A DNA stretch of 64,000 nt from Acridotheres tristis (taxonomy: Eukaryota > Chordata > Aves > Passeriformes > Sturnidae). A program made the position numbers and the translations under genes. How positions within the stretch are numbered: position 1 is the stretch's first letter; each line of letters starts with the position of its first letter. Location of the stretch: positions 1,488,001 to 1,552,000 of the forward strand of contig CM072886.1 in assembly GCA_037013685.1 (NCBI GenBank), read 5' to 3'. Below are positions 1 through 12,680 of the stretch, piece by piece. The notes below the pieces were generated by a model, which saw nothing but the letters and a program-made list of their open reading frames with translations, ran no database searches and was not told the DNA's origin.

Positions 1-888
1 GGTTTCCTTTCCTTTCCTTTCCCAATTTTCAGTTCTCTCATTTCCTATAAAAAGGGGACAAAAGAATTAAACCCCAAATTTCTCCCCAGACCTTGGTTTC
101 ACCCTGTGCATTCACCCAGCTCCACTGGGAGCTCCCATCCCTGAAATTGGACACAAGAGCACAGGGAAAAGAGGCAAGAGACACTGATTTTGTTCTGAGG
201 TAACTTTTCAGGTGGAGAACCCCAACCCAGTGTTAGAAACTCTCCCCAGATCCCCAAATTTCCTTTTCTCAGTAAACCCCACGTGTGTTCCCCTCCTTTT
301 CTCCATCCCTGTTAACTTCAGCTCTGGAAGTGAAAACAAATTAATCTGCATCATCAAATCCTTTAACTCACAAATCCTGTGGGTTAGTTTCTATGGATTC
401 TGTGCTTTCTTCTCAGGAAACTGAGAGGGGGGAGGGAAATAAAACAAGGAGAAAATAAAAGGAACTAAAAAGGGAAAAGAGCAGCTCATGTCTCCAGTCC
501 CAACACGCAGGAAGCATCCAGGGAGGCTCTGATTTCTGAAGGAAGAGGTGCTGCTTCCTAAATCATTCCTACCCTCTGCCACAACAGCCTCAGCGATTAC
601 TGAAGCCACATCAGGATATTCCCCGTGAGAAATCGCTCAATTCTGCTCTCCTGGCTGCCTAAAGAATCGGGAGAATCTCAGGAGCTGCAGAGAGCTCCCT
701 GCAGGGAACATTACCCACCCAGGGAGGGGGCACCTCCTGGCTCCAGGAGTCCTTCCACCCTCCCTGTCCGAGCCTCACCAGGGCATCAGGGAACCTTTCT
801 GGGCTGGGGGAGCAACCCCAGGTCCTGTTTTTATAACCAAGACACCGACTGAGAGTCACCCACCCAAGACATCTGAGCCATGGGAGCC
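1..888. other. Unique noncoding sequence
   Basis: No gene or known repeat family was recognised. The first 22 bases are a short TTTCC pentamer array (about four units), the tail of a microsatellite that probably continues outside the window. Open frames here are short and show no family signature. Confidence 0.6.
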
Positions 889-972
889 TCTTCTCTTCTC
901 TTCTCTTCTCTTCTCTTCTCTTCTCTTCTCTTCTCTTCTCTTCTCTTCTCTTCTCTTCTCTTCTCTTTTCTC
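889..972. repeat. (TTCTC)n pentanucleotide microsatellite
   Basis: About fifteen nearly perfect TTCTC units in a row, ending in TTCTCTTTTCTCC. All pyrimidine on the plus strand, so the minus strand is pure purine. A minus-strand open frame runs through it and would encode repeated Glu/Lys/Arg, which is an artefact of the array. Confidence 0.97.
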
Positions 973-1140
973 CCCACAGGGAGTGGCCCAGCCTCAGAGC
1001 CATCCTTTACCTGTCTTTGCCAGTAATTAATTGCCAGTAATTAATTGATTGTTGTTTGGTATTTTGAGACATTATTGCTCCAAATTGTGGAAGCACCTGG
1101 GAAAGGAGCTCTGCACGTGGCTGAGGAGCAATCAGTGCTC

Positions 1141-1380
1141 AGGTGTCGTGGGTCCTTGAAGAACAGAGATGGATTGAAAAAGATCTTTAATGAGGCTTGA
1201 TAAAGAGGACAGACAATCACAGAAAAAAGGGAATTCTCCTGAATTCCCAGGAGAAGCCACACTTTCACACCCCTCAGTCTCCTTGAGGCACCCCAAGAGA
1301 AGAACAGAGCCCTGAGCTGCTCAGGTACATGAATGGCCTTTGCAGAAATGTCTTTGATGTTTCTTCTCTTCACAAGAACA
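1141..1380 (-). mobile_element. Possible decayed LTR end (unconfirmed)
   Basis: Read on the minus strand this stretch has an ATTAAA-type poly(A) signal (near 1178-1185) followed by a T-rich run and a short unique tail, the look of an R/U5 boundary. I cannot name a family, and no TG...CA ends or target duplication were found. It may simply be unique sequence. Confidence 0.2.
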
Positions 1381-3660
1381 GCTGGGAGTTCAAAGCATTT
1401 ATCAAAAAAGCCAAAGGAATTCCATCACTGTGTAGATCTACGTTAAAAAAAACCAACAAACCAACAAATTTTAATAGGAGTTACTTGGAAGGCTTAATCT
1501 AATTTTTCTTTCCCACTTGAAATCCCAAATATGAATTGTATCCTGCTGGTAAAATGGCAAAATGCAGCACTGAGTTTGGAAAAATCTTTCCCTGGAAACC
1601 CCTGCTGTGCAGGAACAGGGATTAGATGCTGTTTTGCAGGAGATTTCCTGTCCTCCAAAAAGCTGGTACAGAAAAACCTTCTCATATGTGTCCACATGAG
1701 TGCTGGCAAAACCATTCCAGCTTTGGCCACCTTCTCCCTGTGCAGGGCTTAAGCTCTTGATCTGAATTTCACATAACCAGTTTCCAAGTTTTGAGTTCCC
1801 ACTGCCTGGGACAAACCTTTCAGCCAATCTGGAAGAGGGAATAATCCCAATAATTTTGCTGAGATGAAAACCTGCATCTCCCATTCCAAAGGTGCAGAAG
1901 CCAATGCTAAGCCTGGAACACACATCTCTGCTTTTATTCCTGTTTCAGTGGTCCTGATCCCCCTCTCCAAGATCAGATCTTGGACAAACATCAAGTCTCA
2001 CTTTGCATGGATTTGTTTTGCTGTTGATGCAGAAGAAGGCTCAGTTTGTGATCCCAGGCTTTGCCTTAGTATCTTCTCCCTCATTATTTAATGGCATCCC
2101 AAACATCACCTGTTTAAATTCTGGACATTTATCCTGGCCTAAAGATTGTCCCAAATTTTTATTTTTGCTGAAGGCGAACATCTGGGCTGGTTTTCCCTCC
2201 TGGGACGCCTCTGCTTTATTTCTATTGTGAATTTATCCACATTTTCATCTCCCACTTCCCGTTTTTGGGTGGATTGAACAGCCTTTGAGCAGGCAGTGCT
2301 CGTTCCCCAGGGCACATTTTACACCATCCTTTGAAAAATCCACAAGTGCTTCCCAAAGGATGGTGGTGGGAGGCTCTGAAACAGAAAAGGGTGGGAGAGA
2401 GGAGGTGGTTTGGGAAATGGAGCCATCACCCCCAAGGACAATGGCAATGTCACCATGGCTTGGCTTTGCAGGACACGGGGTCCAAGGAGGGTCCCAGTTG
2501 AGTGTTCTCCTCCCTGCTGAGCCCAGACAAGGGGAACTGCTCAAAATTTTGCCTCCAGCCCTCGTTCCTGAGCCTGGTTTCTCATTTCTGACCCCAAAAA
2601 AACCCACCTCCTAATGGGATCCACTGTTTCCTTCCTGTTTTTTGCTGCTCCTCAGGCAGATCTACAATCAGTCAGAGCAAAAGTCACTTGGCGGGTCTTG
2701 CACAAGGACAGGGGAAAAGAATCCCCAGCCCATAAATAAATAAAAAAGGAAGTATAAAAGGCAAGGCTTTCTCAAAGCAATGGCTTGCAGCTAAGCATTT
2801 TCAGTCACCTCCACTGACCAGACAGGTTATTGGGAGTAATTCCAGCCCTGGAGATGACATTTGACATGACATGTACATGAGATGTATCATTTAGGTCACC
2901 GTGCTAAAGCAGCAGACATCCCCTCCTTCCTCCTCCTCCCCTCCTCTGTGCCCCCCGGGGGATCTCAGAGTTCAGGGTCTTTAAAGCTGAATTCCCTGCA
3001 CAAGAGTTCAGCACCTTTCAACCTTTCCAGACCTATTACAGGAAGAAAACTGAGTGGAAGGAGTGTGGAGGGCAGGAGGGAGGGTCGGGGGTTGTTTCAA
3101 GGCAGGTTATTTACACCAGGTTTGAAAGCTGAAGAGAAAAGAGGCTTTTTGCATTGGTTGGAAGGGAGATAAAAGTCCCTGGAATGGTTCATTTCCATGG
3201 CCAGTGGCAGAGTACAGGCTCCTCCTAAAAGCCTTATAAATGCACCTTTAATTCTGCAATAATCCCTGCAATTGAGAGAGAAAGGCAGGATATCACCATT
3301 TAAAATTAAGAATAAAGACATTAGGGGGAAAAAACAGCAGCACAATCTATCCAGCCATGAACAACAGATTCACGTTTAGGGTGAGTTTGTGTCATTGGGT
3401 CTGGCACTGAGCAGCACTTTGGGATGGGGAGGTGCTCATTGAGTCTCAGACAAAGCCATGTGCATGGTCAGATGTAGAAGGAGCACCCATTCATAAAAAT
3501 CTGTTGGGATTCATATTTTACTTTCTTTTCTTTCCCTGCACATGTTTATGTCGTTCTCTAAACCTCCCACCTCAGAGGGATGTATAAAAATCTCAGTATA
3601 GGAGGGACACAGCCCTGAGTGGGATCAATTCACAGGACCACACTTCCCACACAAGGAAAT
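1381..3660. other. Unique noncoding sequence
   Basis: Nothing recognisable: no CR1 tail, no LTR ends and no coding signature on either strand. The overlapping open frames at 1471-2091 on both strands have no domain I know. A TATA-like AT patch with a purine run occurs near 2735-2760. Confidence 0.55.
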
Positions 3661-3814
3661 CATGGAATTACCACCCCTGGAGATGTTCCTAAATCGTGTG
3701 GGTGTGGCACTTGTGGGCATGGTTTAGTGGTGGCCTTGGCAGTGCTGGATTAACAATTGGATTTGATGATCTTGGAGGCCTTTTCCAACCTTAGCAATTC
3801 CACGATTCCATGAA
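3661..3814 (+). mobile_element. CR1 LINE, 3' fragment
   Basis: Sense-orientation CR1 3' UTR: a 'cctggagatgttcc' start, the 'gtgtgggtgtggcactt' segment, 'ggtttagtggtgg', then 'gatcttggaggccttttcc' and a terminal 'cacgattccatga'. Only about 150 bp remains, the usual 5' truncation of avian CR1. It belongs to the subfamily with the 'tggcactt...ggtttagtgg' core. No coding capacity is left. Confidence 0.9.
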
Positions 3815-5089
3815 ACAGGAACGGCTCAGAAGCTGCAGGGAGGCAGATGGGACATTGTGGGGACATTGTGATGGACAAACATTCCCTTGTCCCACCAGGA
3901 AGAACTTTCTAGGAGCACAGGGAGAGGGGCAGGGAGATGGAGGTGCTGCTCAGGTGTCACCCCTGTGGTGTTGGTGTCACCTCCAAAGCATGGAATTTCT
4001 GCCTGGCACTGGCTGGGAGCCTTGAGGGGTGACAGTGAAGGACTGGCTGGGAGCAGGGACCAGGATGGACCTTCTAGGAAGCGTGTCCACCTGTCCTATG
4101 GGGAAAAACAAGCCAGGGCCTTCCAAAAGCAGTTCCAAGTATGGCTCCATCCAAGGATTTTGGGGATGGAGCCAGGAGGGGTTTCCCAGTGGCTGTGCTG
4201 CACCACGGGTCCCTTTTTGCTCCCCACTGCAGGCTCTTACAGTGCCCCTGGGATGAACCTTCTGGCTGTGAATGACCCCTGAAGTTCTGAGAACAGAAGG
4301 AAACAGTCATTGCAGGCACACCATGGATTTTTGGAAAGCTGGACACAACTATTCCAGAGTCATCTTTGTAAGAGGTCCCTTCACCTCATCAGAGACCAGA
4401 GAGGTCTGGGCAGGTGGTGGTGGCAGAGATGATCCAGACACGGATCCACTGCACCTTGGAGAGGTTCCCACACAAGGGACAAGTGTCTCCATCTGTGTCT
4501 TTTTTTCCCAGGGTTTGTCCAACCCCATAGAGCTTTAACCAGGTTATCCTGGTGGTTGACTCATCCTGCAGCATTCACTCCCCCCACAGACCCAGGTGTG
4601 GGACACAGCCCTCCAGGAACTGTGTCCCAAGTTCTCCGAGCTGCAGCTTCCTTAGAAAACGAAACATTCCCTTCTCCATGATATTACATGCCCTAATTTT
4701 GGCCACACAAGCTGCTCTCACACCTGCCATGCACTTGCATTCAGTGTCACAAATATCTTGAGCTCATTCTCTAAAACTTCAGCTCTTGTTTGGGCTGTTT
4801 GGGTCTCAAGCTCCCTGTTCTCACCAGGCTGCTGTTTTTATTGCTCTGTGTGGATGAATTATTCCACATTTCAATCTAACAACATTCATGGGGTTTTATC
4901 ACTGGAAGGACCAACGTGGGTGATTGTCATCAACTTTGAGCCTGGAGAGAGACTCAAATTCTGGATGCTGAATTTCATGGACTGAGAGTGGAGACCAGCT
5001 CATGACCTCACAGCTCCACCATGGACAGTTTGCATCTTGGAAGGTTAACCAAAATCAGCAAAACCTCTGCCAAGTGGAAACCACATGTT
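3815..5089. other. Unique noncoding sequence
   Basis: No repeat family or gene recognised. Several overlapping open frames of 70-130 codons at 3810-4350 occur on both strands with no conserved motif, consistent with chance in moderately GC-rich DNA. Confidence 0.55.
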
Positions 5090-5350
5090 TTGGAAGGGAA
5101 CATCTTTGAGTTTGTCAAAAGTCGGAAACGAATGAAAACAATCCGGGGTTGTTCAGATGTAATTTGGGATTTAATAGTGACAATTGGCCCTATTGGCCTC
5201 GTTCAGTTAAGGAGAATTAATCCAAGAATTTCATCCAATCTGAAGGGCAGAGAGGCATCCTTAGAGTTGCCTGCTTCTAACAATTAGATATAAAAGGAGA
5301 GTGAGGAGCCTTGTTTGGCATTAAGTGTTTTGACAGATGAAGACTGGTAA
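5090..5350. promoter_or_regulatory. CNE-like AT-rich unique block
   Basis: Low-repeat AT-rich sequence with GAATTAATCC, ACAATTAG and GATATAAAAGG motifs and AACAATCC/GACAATTGG (SOX-like ACAAT) sites within 200 bp. This density of homeodomain and SOX-like words with no repeat signature is typical of vertebrate conserved noncoding elements. That is an inference without alignment. Confidence 0.2.
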
Positions 5351-6403
5351 AATTATTCTGTAGCAAAGTTCCTGGAACAGCAAGACCTTTGCAAGACGTT
5401 TGATATTTTGTGGCTTCACCCCACATTTTCCTTGCTCTATTCTAAATGTATCTTCTGTATTTTTCTGTCCCTGCTCTTTGCAATGGCCATAGGAGCAGAG
5501 CAGACACTGCTTCCCCTTCTTATATCCAGAAAGCCTTGGGAAAAAGGGATTCTCAAGGTTAGGTGAATAAAAAAATACATAAACATAAACCTGGGACTCT
5601 TTGAATGCTCTGTGCTAGAAATGGGCACAGCTCCTTTTGGATGTCATTCCTTGGGTACCAAAACTTTGTATTTTCCCATAATCCTTTCACCTACACCTTC
5701 TACTTAAAGGAGAAAAATCTAATTTTGGTCGTGTTACCTTCACATCTTACATTTCATTTCTTTGTGCTTCCTTTGAGATCGTGGACATCTTTTCTTCACG
5801 CCCTCCTACAGCAGTGCTTGCTCCAGTTGTGTTTTCCAAATCCCACTGAGACCCTTTGGAGTGTTTTGCTGCCCACTGGGCTTGGAAGCAGGTGGGGGAG
5901 CACCTGTGTTACATCAAAAAAATAGCAGTATGGAATAAAAATCAAACAATAATGAAGCATTTCTCTCCCAGCCCCCCACCCCACCTTGTCCCAACCCATC
6001 CACCAGATATAAAAGAGCATCCATAATCTAATTAATCTGAGCATTGCCTGTCACAGCTGGAAGGCAATTTTGAAAGACTATCACCCTGTGTTTTACTCCA
6101 AAAGTTAATCTCCTCAAAGCACAGGGACTTCCCACTCCCCCCAGCCCTTCATCTTTCTGCTGCACCAGAGGCTGGTGGATGTGGTGGGTGGCTGGATGGA
6201 GGAATGTGGAAGAGGAAGGCGTCCCCTCCTCCTCTCCTGCTCTACAAAAGAGGATTTGTGAGAGGAGCTGCTGCTCACCTGAGACTTCTCCCAGTGCAGG
6301 AGGACCTCGGGAGGAGCCACAGCTCCCCAGGCTCCCTCTGTGCCAATCACCTTATCTCTTCCATCACCCTGCTCTTTGCTCCTTCTTTTTTCCCCCTCTC
6401 TCC
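5351..6403. other. Unique noncoding sequence
   Basis: No known repeat recognised. It is mostly AT-rich up to 6060, then GC-richer. It includes 'cagatataaaagagc' near 6004, a TATA-like word with no other promoter evidence. Confidence 0.5.
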
Positions 6404-6435
6404 TTTTTTTTTTTTTTTTTTTTTTTTCTTTTTTT
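6404..6435. repeat. Poly(T) tract
   Basis: A T run of about 30 bases interrupted once by C, preceded by a pyrimidine-rich stretch from about 6380. It is not attached to a recognisable retrotransposon tail. Confidence 0.95.
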
Positions 6436-6539
6436 GGGTGAAGATTAAAAGATCTCACATGCTTGGAGAGAAGAAAGAGCCTCCAGTCCATCTCCACCTT
6501 GTCAATTATAAGCAAGGGGCTGTGGAGGGTTGCACACTG

Positions 6540-6850
6540 TTATTGACTTAAGCACTTTGGAAAGGTCATCTTCAAGGTCTGAACCTTCCCTTTGCCACTC
6601 CAAGCTCACCTGGGCCCATTAAGGAGGAATTTCTGGCCCGTCCTGTATTTCATTTTGGGCCCACTGGCACTTCTGAGGGCTAATAGACGAGGTGGAGAGG
6701 GAGGAGGTGGGATGGGGGCACCCAGGGGAAAATGAAGACAGGTGAGGGGAAAGAGAAGTCATTGAGAGACTTCAAAGTAGAACAAAGACCCATCCAGATG
6801 TGAATAATTGCTAGGTCAGCACGTTAATCACAGGCGAGGGCTCCACTGCA
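6540..6850. promoter_or_regulatory. CNE-like unique block
   Basis: Repeat-free sequence with 'cccattaagg', 'gggctaatag', 'gtgaataattgctagg' and 'cacgttaatcacagg' words. The mixture of TAAT cores and balanced composition suggests a conserved element. No alignment was available, so this is a weak call. Confidence 0.2.
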
Positions 6851-9294
6851 AGACAACCCTGGTCCCTTCACAGGGCCAAGGAGGGGAGGGGGGACAGACA
6901 AAAAGGCAGAGATATGGAAACAAAGCTTTGATACAGCAAAGAACAAGGCTGAGAAAAACATTTTCCAGGTGATTATGTGAATAATGGGCCAAGCCGTGTT
7001 TTAGGAAGGGCACGGGCAGCCTGTAATTGCAGAGGAGCTGCAGCTCAGGGGGCAGTGATGCCTCTCACACAGCCCAACCACAGCCCCATTCCCACCTGAG
7101 AGAGCATTTCCTGCCCTGTCCAACAGCATCTGGCCTTTCAGATCTCAGCCTGCTGGGAGGCAACCACTGGGGTTTTGTTCTTGTGCCTTTGGGTGAATTA
7201 TGACTCCAACAGCCTCTAACCAAAGGTTGAGAAGATGCTGGCTCGTCATCTTTGCTTTTTCATTTTTTTTTTTCCTTTTTCCCAATCCCGTGTTCCCGTG
7301 CCACAACACCAGCTGTGTTTATCTTGGAAAAGTCTTTCTTCTAAATCAAGCCACAAGGTTTCACTCACTGCAGACAAAACACCTTCCCACGTGGCTCTTT
7401 GCTGTGTAAATAAACATCCAGCATCTAAACAGCTCGGGGAGATGCCACACTGCTGACGTTTGCATCTTCTCTTATTATAAAAGGAGTTTCTTATTGCAAT
7501 TGCAATATTATTTCAGGGCAGCAGCTGGTATCTCTCCTCCCCTGTGCTCGTTTTTCAATTGGTGTTTTTTTATTAAAAAAACCTTATTTTTATCCAATAT
7601 TCTTATTATGATATCTGACCCCTTTCCCAAATGTAGTGATTAAATTCAAGTGGGACCTGTGCTTTCCTCCACAGATACGTTGGGAGGGGGGATTTAGTTT
7701 TGGTTGGGTCGTGGCCCTGTATTTTCAGTGAACATCTGCACAGGGTCCTAGTGAGGACAGAGGAGGGAAGAAGTTTGGGCAGTGCCTCTGGAGCAGGTGA
7801 CACTCCCTGCCTGCAGCAGGATCTCTGTGCAGGATTCCAGCAGGCTCCTGCAGCCTTGTCCTGGTGACAGAGCTGTGAAATGCCATTTCTTCATCCTCCC
7901 CTTCAATCCCCTTCCACTCACCTCCTGTGCTAGGATCCAGCATCCCAAACTCGGGGAAGTTTGGACACAGTCACTCCATTATCAGATCCTCCTTGGAATC
8001 CCCCTGATCCAGCTGGGATCTCGACACTGGCACAAAAACTTACACAGGAAATTTAAATGTGGGTCCCCCTTTAGGATTCTGCACCTCCATCCTGGGCAGA
8101 GCAGTTTGTACCAAGAACCTTCCAGACTGGACCTCACCTGCCCCAAAAACCTCAGACCTCTGATCCACAAAACCCAGCAAGTCCCTGGATTTGTAAGGAA
8201 TTTGGATTTGTAAAGGAAGGGCAGAGACTCCTCTTGAAGTGATTCTCTTTTAATGTAATTTGTGAGGTACTCATTGGGAATGCAGACACCAGGGAGCTAC
8301 AAAATCTGAAATCAGAAAAGAGAGAGGATCCTGACTTATAAAAATATTTCTTGATCAAACAATGTGTAAGTGAACATAGTTAATAGTTTAGTTTCAGACA
8401 CACAATTTTAAGTAAGATGTAGACAAACTGGAAAAGGGTAGAGAAAGGAAAATTCTAATGTACCTAGGGAAAAAAATTAACTATAAGGAAGTTTAGAAGA
8501 GAGGTTGGTCTGGAAAAGAGGAGGCTGAAAACTAGAAGCAGAGGCCCTCACTCAGCAGAGAGTTAAAAGATAAGTGTCTGCCCAAAAAACTCGACTTTTG
8601 ATGGAAGCCAACTATTGATAAAAAAATGTTTCTCCCATAAAATCCTTGACAGTTCTCAGTCATGTCCTTTCCATGACCAAGAGCTTTGTAGGACCTCCAC
8701 AGGACAATGAAGAACGTGATGTCTGCAGAGATAAAAAAACCCCAAATCATGTCATACTTAAAAATAAATGTTGGAAGCAAACTACAAGAGGAGAAGAGCT
8801 CAGGAGGAAAATCTGAAACAACATTGCAGCTAAGGACAATGAAAAAGCTGGGATTTCAGGCTGTTCAGAATGGAAAGGACCCCATGGACACTGATTGTCT
8901 CTAGAACACACTCTTCATCTCACATGAGCTTTTCTGTTTTCTTTGCAAAGAGTTTCTTGCTCAGCTGCCAGAACCCGGGGAGGATTCAGTTCTTGCCCAT
9001 CCATCCCACCGCCGGGTTAATTGTGAAGAGTTCCTCATCACAATTCCCAGGGAATGCAATAAACTCTCTCTGTGGCTGAGCCTGGAGAGATGGGGCTGTG
9101 CCAGTCATGGCTCAGAGGTGCTGTTTGGCTTTGGCACCACCACTGCCTCATAAACACCTCCTTGGCCTCCGCCTCATCAACATCTCATAAACAACTCCCT
9201 GGCTTGCTGTGGGTCTCCAAATTAGTGTTTATAGCCGTGCAGAGAGCAAGCTGTTTGCATAAGTAATCCTGAAGCAAATCTTGCCTTCTCAGCC
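6851..9294. other. Unique noncoding sequence
   Basis: No gene or repeat family recognised. It contains a T-rich patch at 7255-7280 and an AT-rich block at 7440-7620 with a 16-bp perfect palindrome. The block 8220-8860 is AT-rich with many short adenine runs and may be a very old repeat, but I cannot assign it. A small imperfect duplication ('ctcataaacacctcc' / 'ctcataaacaactcc') lies at 9148-9200. Confidence 0.5.
7492..7507. promoter_or_regulatory. 16-bp perfect palindrome, C/EBP-like
   Basis: TATTGCAATTGCAATA reads identically on both strands and contains two overlapping ATTGCAAT words, close to the C/EBP-family dimer site (ATTGCGCAAT) with AT in the centre. It sits in AT-rich unique sequence just after 'attataaaagg'. 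Function is inferred only. Confidence 0.3.
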
Positions 9295-9313
9295 AAAAAA
9301 AAAAAAAAAAAAA
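9295..9313. repeat. Poly(A) tract
   Basis: Nineteen A residues in a row following 'ccttctcagcc'. No CR1 or SINE body precedes it. Confidence 0.95.
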
Positions 9314-10961
9314 GGAAAATTGCTCAGCTGCATCTCCTGATTCGCTGCACGTGCACAGGGGACATCAGTGGTGCCACCAGCTCCCACAACTCGAGGGACA
9401 ATGCTCTGCTCCTGCCAACCAGGCTCTGATTCCTCGAGTTAAGGAAGACGTTTCATTTCCTAGGTTGGTGATCTGTGGATTCCAGGAATAATGGAATCAC
9501 ACAGAGCTGAACAAGTCTGGTGTTCAAGCTGGCACAAGCCAGCAGGGTGCAGGCAGCAGGGATGGCATTCATTGCAGCTCACCCCAGATGGGAGCTGCTC
9601 ACACAAAAACCCTGCCAGGGCCAGCAGGGAGGAATAGGAATTAGAGAATCATTTATCTGATTTATCTTAGATGGTTGGGCTTGGGCAGATAAATCCAAAA
9701 CTGTGTTGGAGAAAGAGGACCAGAAATCCAGAAATGTAGGAGCAGGGATTGCAACACTCAGGGGACAGAGTGACAAAGTTTGGGATCCTTTTCACCACAG
9801 CAGAGCTGCTTGACTGGAGTGAATGTTTTCCTTGAGCAGGTCTCAGCTCCCTGAGCTCCTGTGATGATGAAAATTTCATTAAAAATAGTCGAGCTGTTGC
9901 CATTTGTTGGTTGAAGTGTCATTCTTGGAGCTCTGAGCCCCCAAAGAAACTGCAACTCACTCAAAACACACAGCTCTTATCTAATTTTCTTTATTTCCAC
10001 CTGTGTGGTGGGGTCAATGTTGACATTTGTGAGTCTGAAAACAATTCCTGACAACTGGTGGGATATCTGTGCCAGGCTCAGCTGTACCCAGGGCTAAGCT
10101 GTGTCCTTCCTCCCCCTCTCCATCACCTTCATCACAAGCTCTGTAAGGTAAGAACTGCCCCTCTTCAACAGCATGAATAAAAACATGGATTTGAGGATTA
10201 TTCATGTTTGATTGAATTTTTAGCCTGGCCCCTGGCACTGATGGACCCTGTCCAGTGGCTGGCTCAGTTTGGGAGCCTGAGGAAGGCACTTTGGATGCAG
10301 CTGCTCTATTTTCAGGGAAAAGTGACTTTTGATGCCAGCCAGGTGCTCCCAGGTGTCTACATGACTGAAGGCCAGCCCTTTGCCCAGGCACAAATACAGA
10401 GTTCAAGCTCCTGCACAAAACCAAACACAGTGGAGACTTCATTTCATTGAGAATTGAGATGCTGCTACAAAACAAAAGTTTAAAATGGCAACATAAATCA
10501 GCTTCCAGTCACTTTTGGATGTCTTAGCCAGGGGTGGTACCTTTGTCCATCATCTGCCTGCCAGTTGTGTTCCAACACCAACACAGTATTTCCCAGGAAT
10601 ATTTATCAATTTTGGGGTTTCAGAAGCAGGAGAAACCGTGGCTAAAGGGAAGGGGAGTTCATCTGTAAAGATCAATCAAGTTAGGGGGGTAATTCAAATC
10701 AACCTGTGTTTATTTATTCTTCTTCCAGAGGAAAGTCAAGGAAAAGCTCAGGAAGGCCTGAAGTGAGATAATTTTGTGTATGAGGGTCTCAGTTTGGGGG
10801 GCATTCATGACAAAGTAGAAATGCTGCTCTTTTCCAACTCAGCTTTGATGCTCTCCCAGCTCTTACTGCAGCAATCACTGTTTCATTGAGCCACCAACTC
10901 AAATGAACAACTTGGATTTTTAAAAATTTGCAATCCCAACAAAACACCCAGGGCTGCAGTG
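9314..10961. other. Unique noncoding sequence
   Basis: No repeat family or exon recognised. The 153-codon minus-strand open frame at 10014-10475 shows no domain and overlaps an unrelated open frame on the other strand. Confidence 0.55.
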
Positions 10962-11132
10962 TCACAGAATCACAGAATGTCCCGAGCTGGACCCACAAGG
11001 ATCATTGAATCCAACTCCTGGCCCTGCAGAGGACAACTCCAAAACTCCCCCCGTGTGCCTGATGCTCCTGGAATTGTCAGGCTTGATGTCACCATCACTT
11101 CCCTGAGGAATCTGTTCCAGCCTGGGCAGCAT
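10962..11132 (-). mobile_element. CR1 LINE, 3' fragment (antisense)
   Basis: Starts with the inverted tail 'tcacagaatcacagaatg', then 'cccacaaggatcattgaatcc', 'aactcctggccctgca' and 'cttccctgaggaatctgttcc'. This is the CR1 subfamily with the 'acccacaaggatcat' core, also found at 22872 and in the split element at 25.4-26.2 kb. It is 5'-truncated to about 170 bp. Confidence 0.88.
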
Positions 11133-12189
11133 TGACTCGGCAGCTTTGTCCCCAGCAAGAAAAAAACCCCAAAAAACTGTATGTAAAATTACGAGAATCT
11201 ATCAAATATATTGCAATTCCTGACCTGAATAATCCACAGCATAAGGTTATTTTTTTGTATTCTTGTTGGAGCTCTGAATATTTCTACAGCCACAGAAAAC
11301 CCTGCTCAGAGGAACTTGGAGAAATCTGGTCCCTGTCTCTGCTCTAAGCAAAATTAACTTTATTTTAAATATAAAATCCCCTCAAGGATGTCCCTAATTG
11401 GCTTGTTCTTATCACAGTCATTCAATTTCTGCAATACAGCATGAAAAGGGTTGTTTTTTTCTTTTTCTTCTTTTGCTGTCAGAGAGGAGATATGACTCAT
11501 TATGATGCATTATAGATTAGTGCAATTAATTTTCCTCTCAAAAATTTCAGTTTCTTTGACATCACTTTGCCTGCTCATCACATCCTTCCTTGGAGAAGAC
11601 AGTGCTGCATCCCAACCTCTAAGAATTTTCAACTAAGGTCATAAGTGGGATGAAGGAAATTGCAGAAGGACATGAGGGTTTTTTTTCCCAATTGCATCCC
11701 AATAGGATGAAATGAAGATTCTGTGGTTATAACTGTCCTGCTATCCTGGAGCAGTTCTAGTTTTAAAATCCATCAGGTCACAGCCTAAACAAAGAGTTTA
11801 CAAATTACAAATTTACAAATGCCAGTAATTCTTTTATTCAGTTTAGACACTTTGAATAAATTCAATTTTAATTTTAATGCCCCCTCTCTCTGCTCATGGG
11901 TCAGGCAGAACTCTAAGAATCCTGCTTGAGGTGTGGGAGAGGAAGATCTCATGCTGAGATGATGGAAAGGGCTGCAGTTCCTGCAGAAAGCTGCCAAACC
12001 CCCCTCAGACCCCTTGTCTCTCTGAGAGTGCCCAGGCTTTACCTCCATCAGATTTTCAGTGCCCCTTCTTAGTTTTTTTTACTATTTTTACTGCTTTCAA
12101 ACAAATCCTTTCAAGTAAATTTCCCTTTTCATTGCTTGAGTCCCTCCTTCCTAAGCTTGAATATTTACCACAGTCAACAATTTTCCCTG
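11133..12189. other. Unique noncoding, AT-rich, possible CNE at 11395-11590
   Basis: No known repeat. From 11395 the sequence is AT-rich and unique, with 'ccctaattggc', 'tatgactcattatgatgc' (an AP-1-like TGACTCA) and 'gtgcaattaatttt'. This resembles conserved noncoding DNA but is unproven. Confidence 0.45.
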
Positions 12190-12680
12190 TTCACTATAAA
12201 ATTTAAGTGCTGGTTCCACAATGACAGGATCAGTTTGGATCAGGCCATATTCAAAAATTTCCCATCTTGAACCATAAATTCATAGAACTGGCTCCACAAT
12301 AGCAGGATCAGTTTGGATCAGGCCATATTCAAAATTTTCTCATCTTGAACTATAAATTCACAGATCTGGTTCCATAATGCCAGGATCAGTCTGGATCAGG
12401 TCATAATCAAAAATTTCCCATCTTGAACTATAAATTCATAGATCTGGTTCCATAATGCCAGGATCAGTCTGGATCAGGTCATATTCAGAAATTCCTAAAT
12501 TCCCTGTCTCAAACCCATAGAACTGGTTCCACAATACCAGGATCAGTTTGGATCAGGCTATATTCAAAAATTTCCCATCTTGAACCATAAATTCATAGAA
12601 CTGGTTCCACAATGGCAGGATCAGTTTGGATCAAGCCATATTCAAAAATTTCCCTGTCTTGAACCATAAATTCATAGAAC
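12190..12680. repeat. 78-bp minisatellite, six copies
   Basis: Six head-to-tail copies. 'ctggttcca' (or ctggctcca) starts at 12210, 12288, 12366, 12444, 12523 and 12601, so the period is 78 bp, with one 79-bp unit. Each unit holds an internal direct repeat (AGGATCAG..TGGATCAGG), a 'tattcaaaaatttccc' segment and 'accataaattcatag'. Units 3 and 4 share the variants 'gatctggttccataatgcc' and 'cagtctgg' and look like a recent internal duplication. Unit 5 has the most divergent spacer ('aaattcctaaattccc'). Confidence 0.97.
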
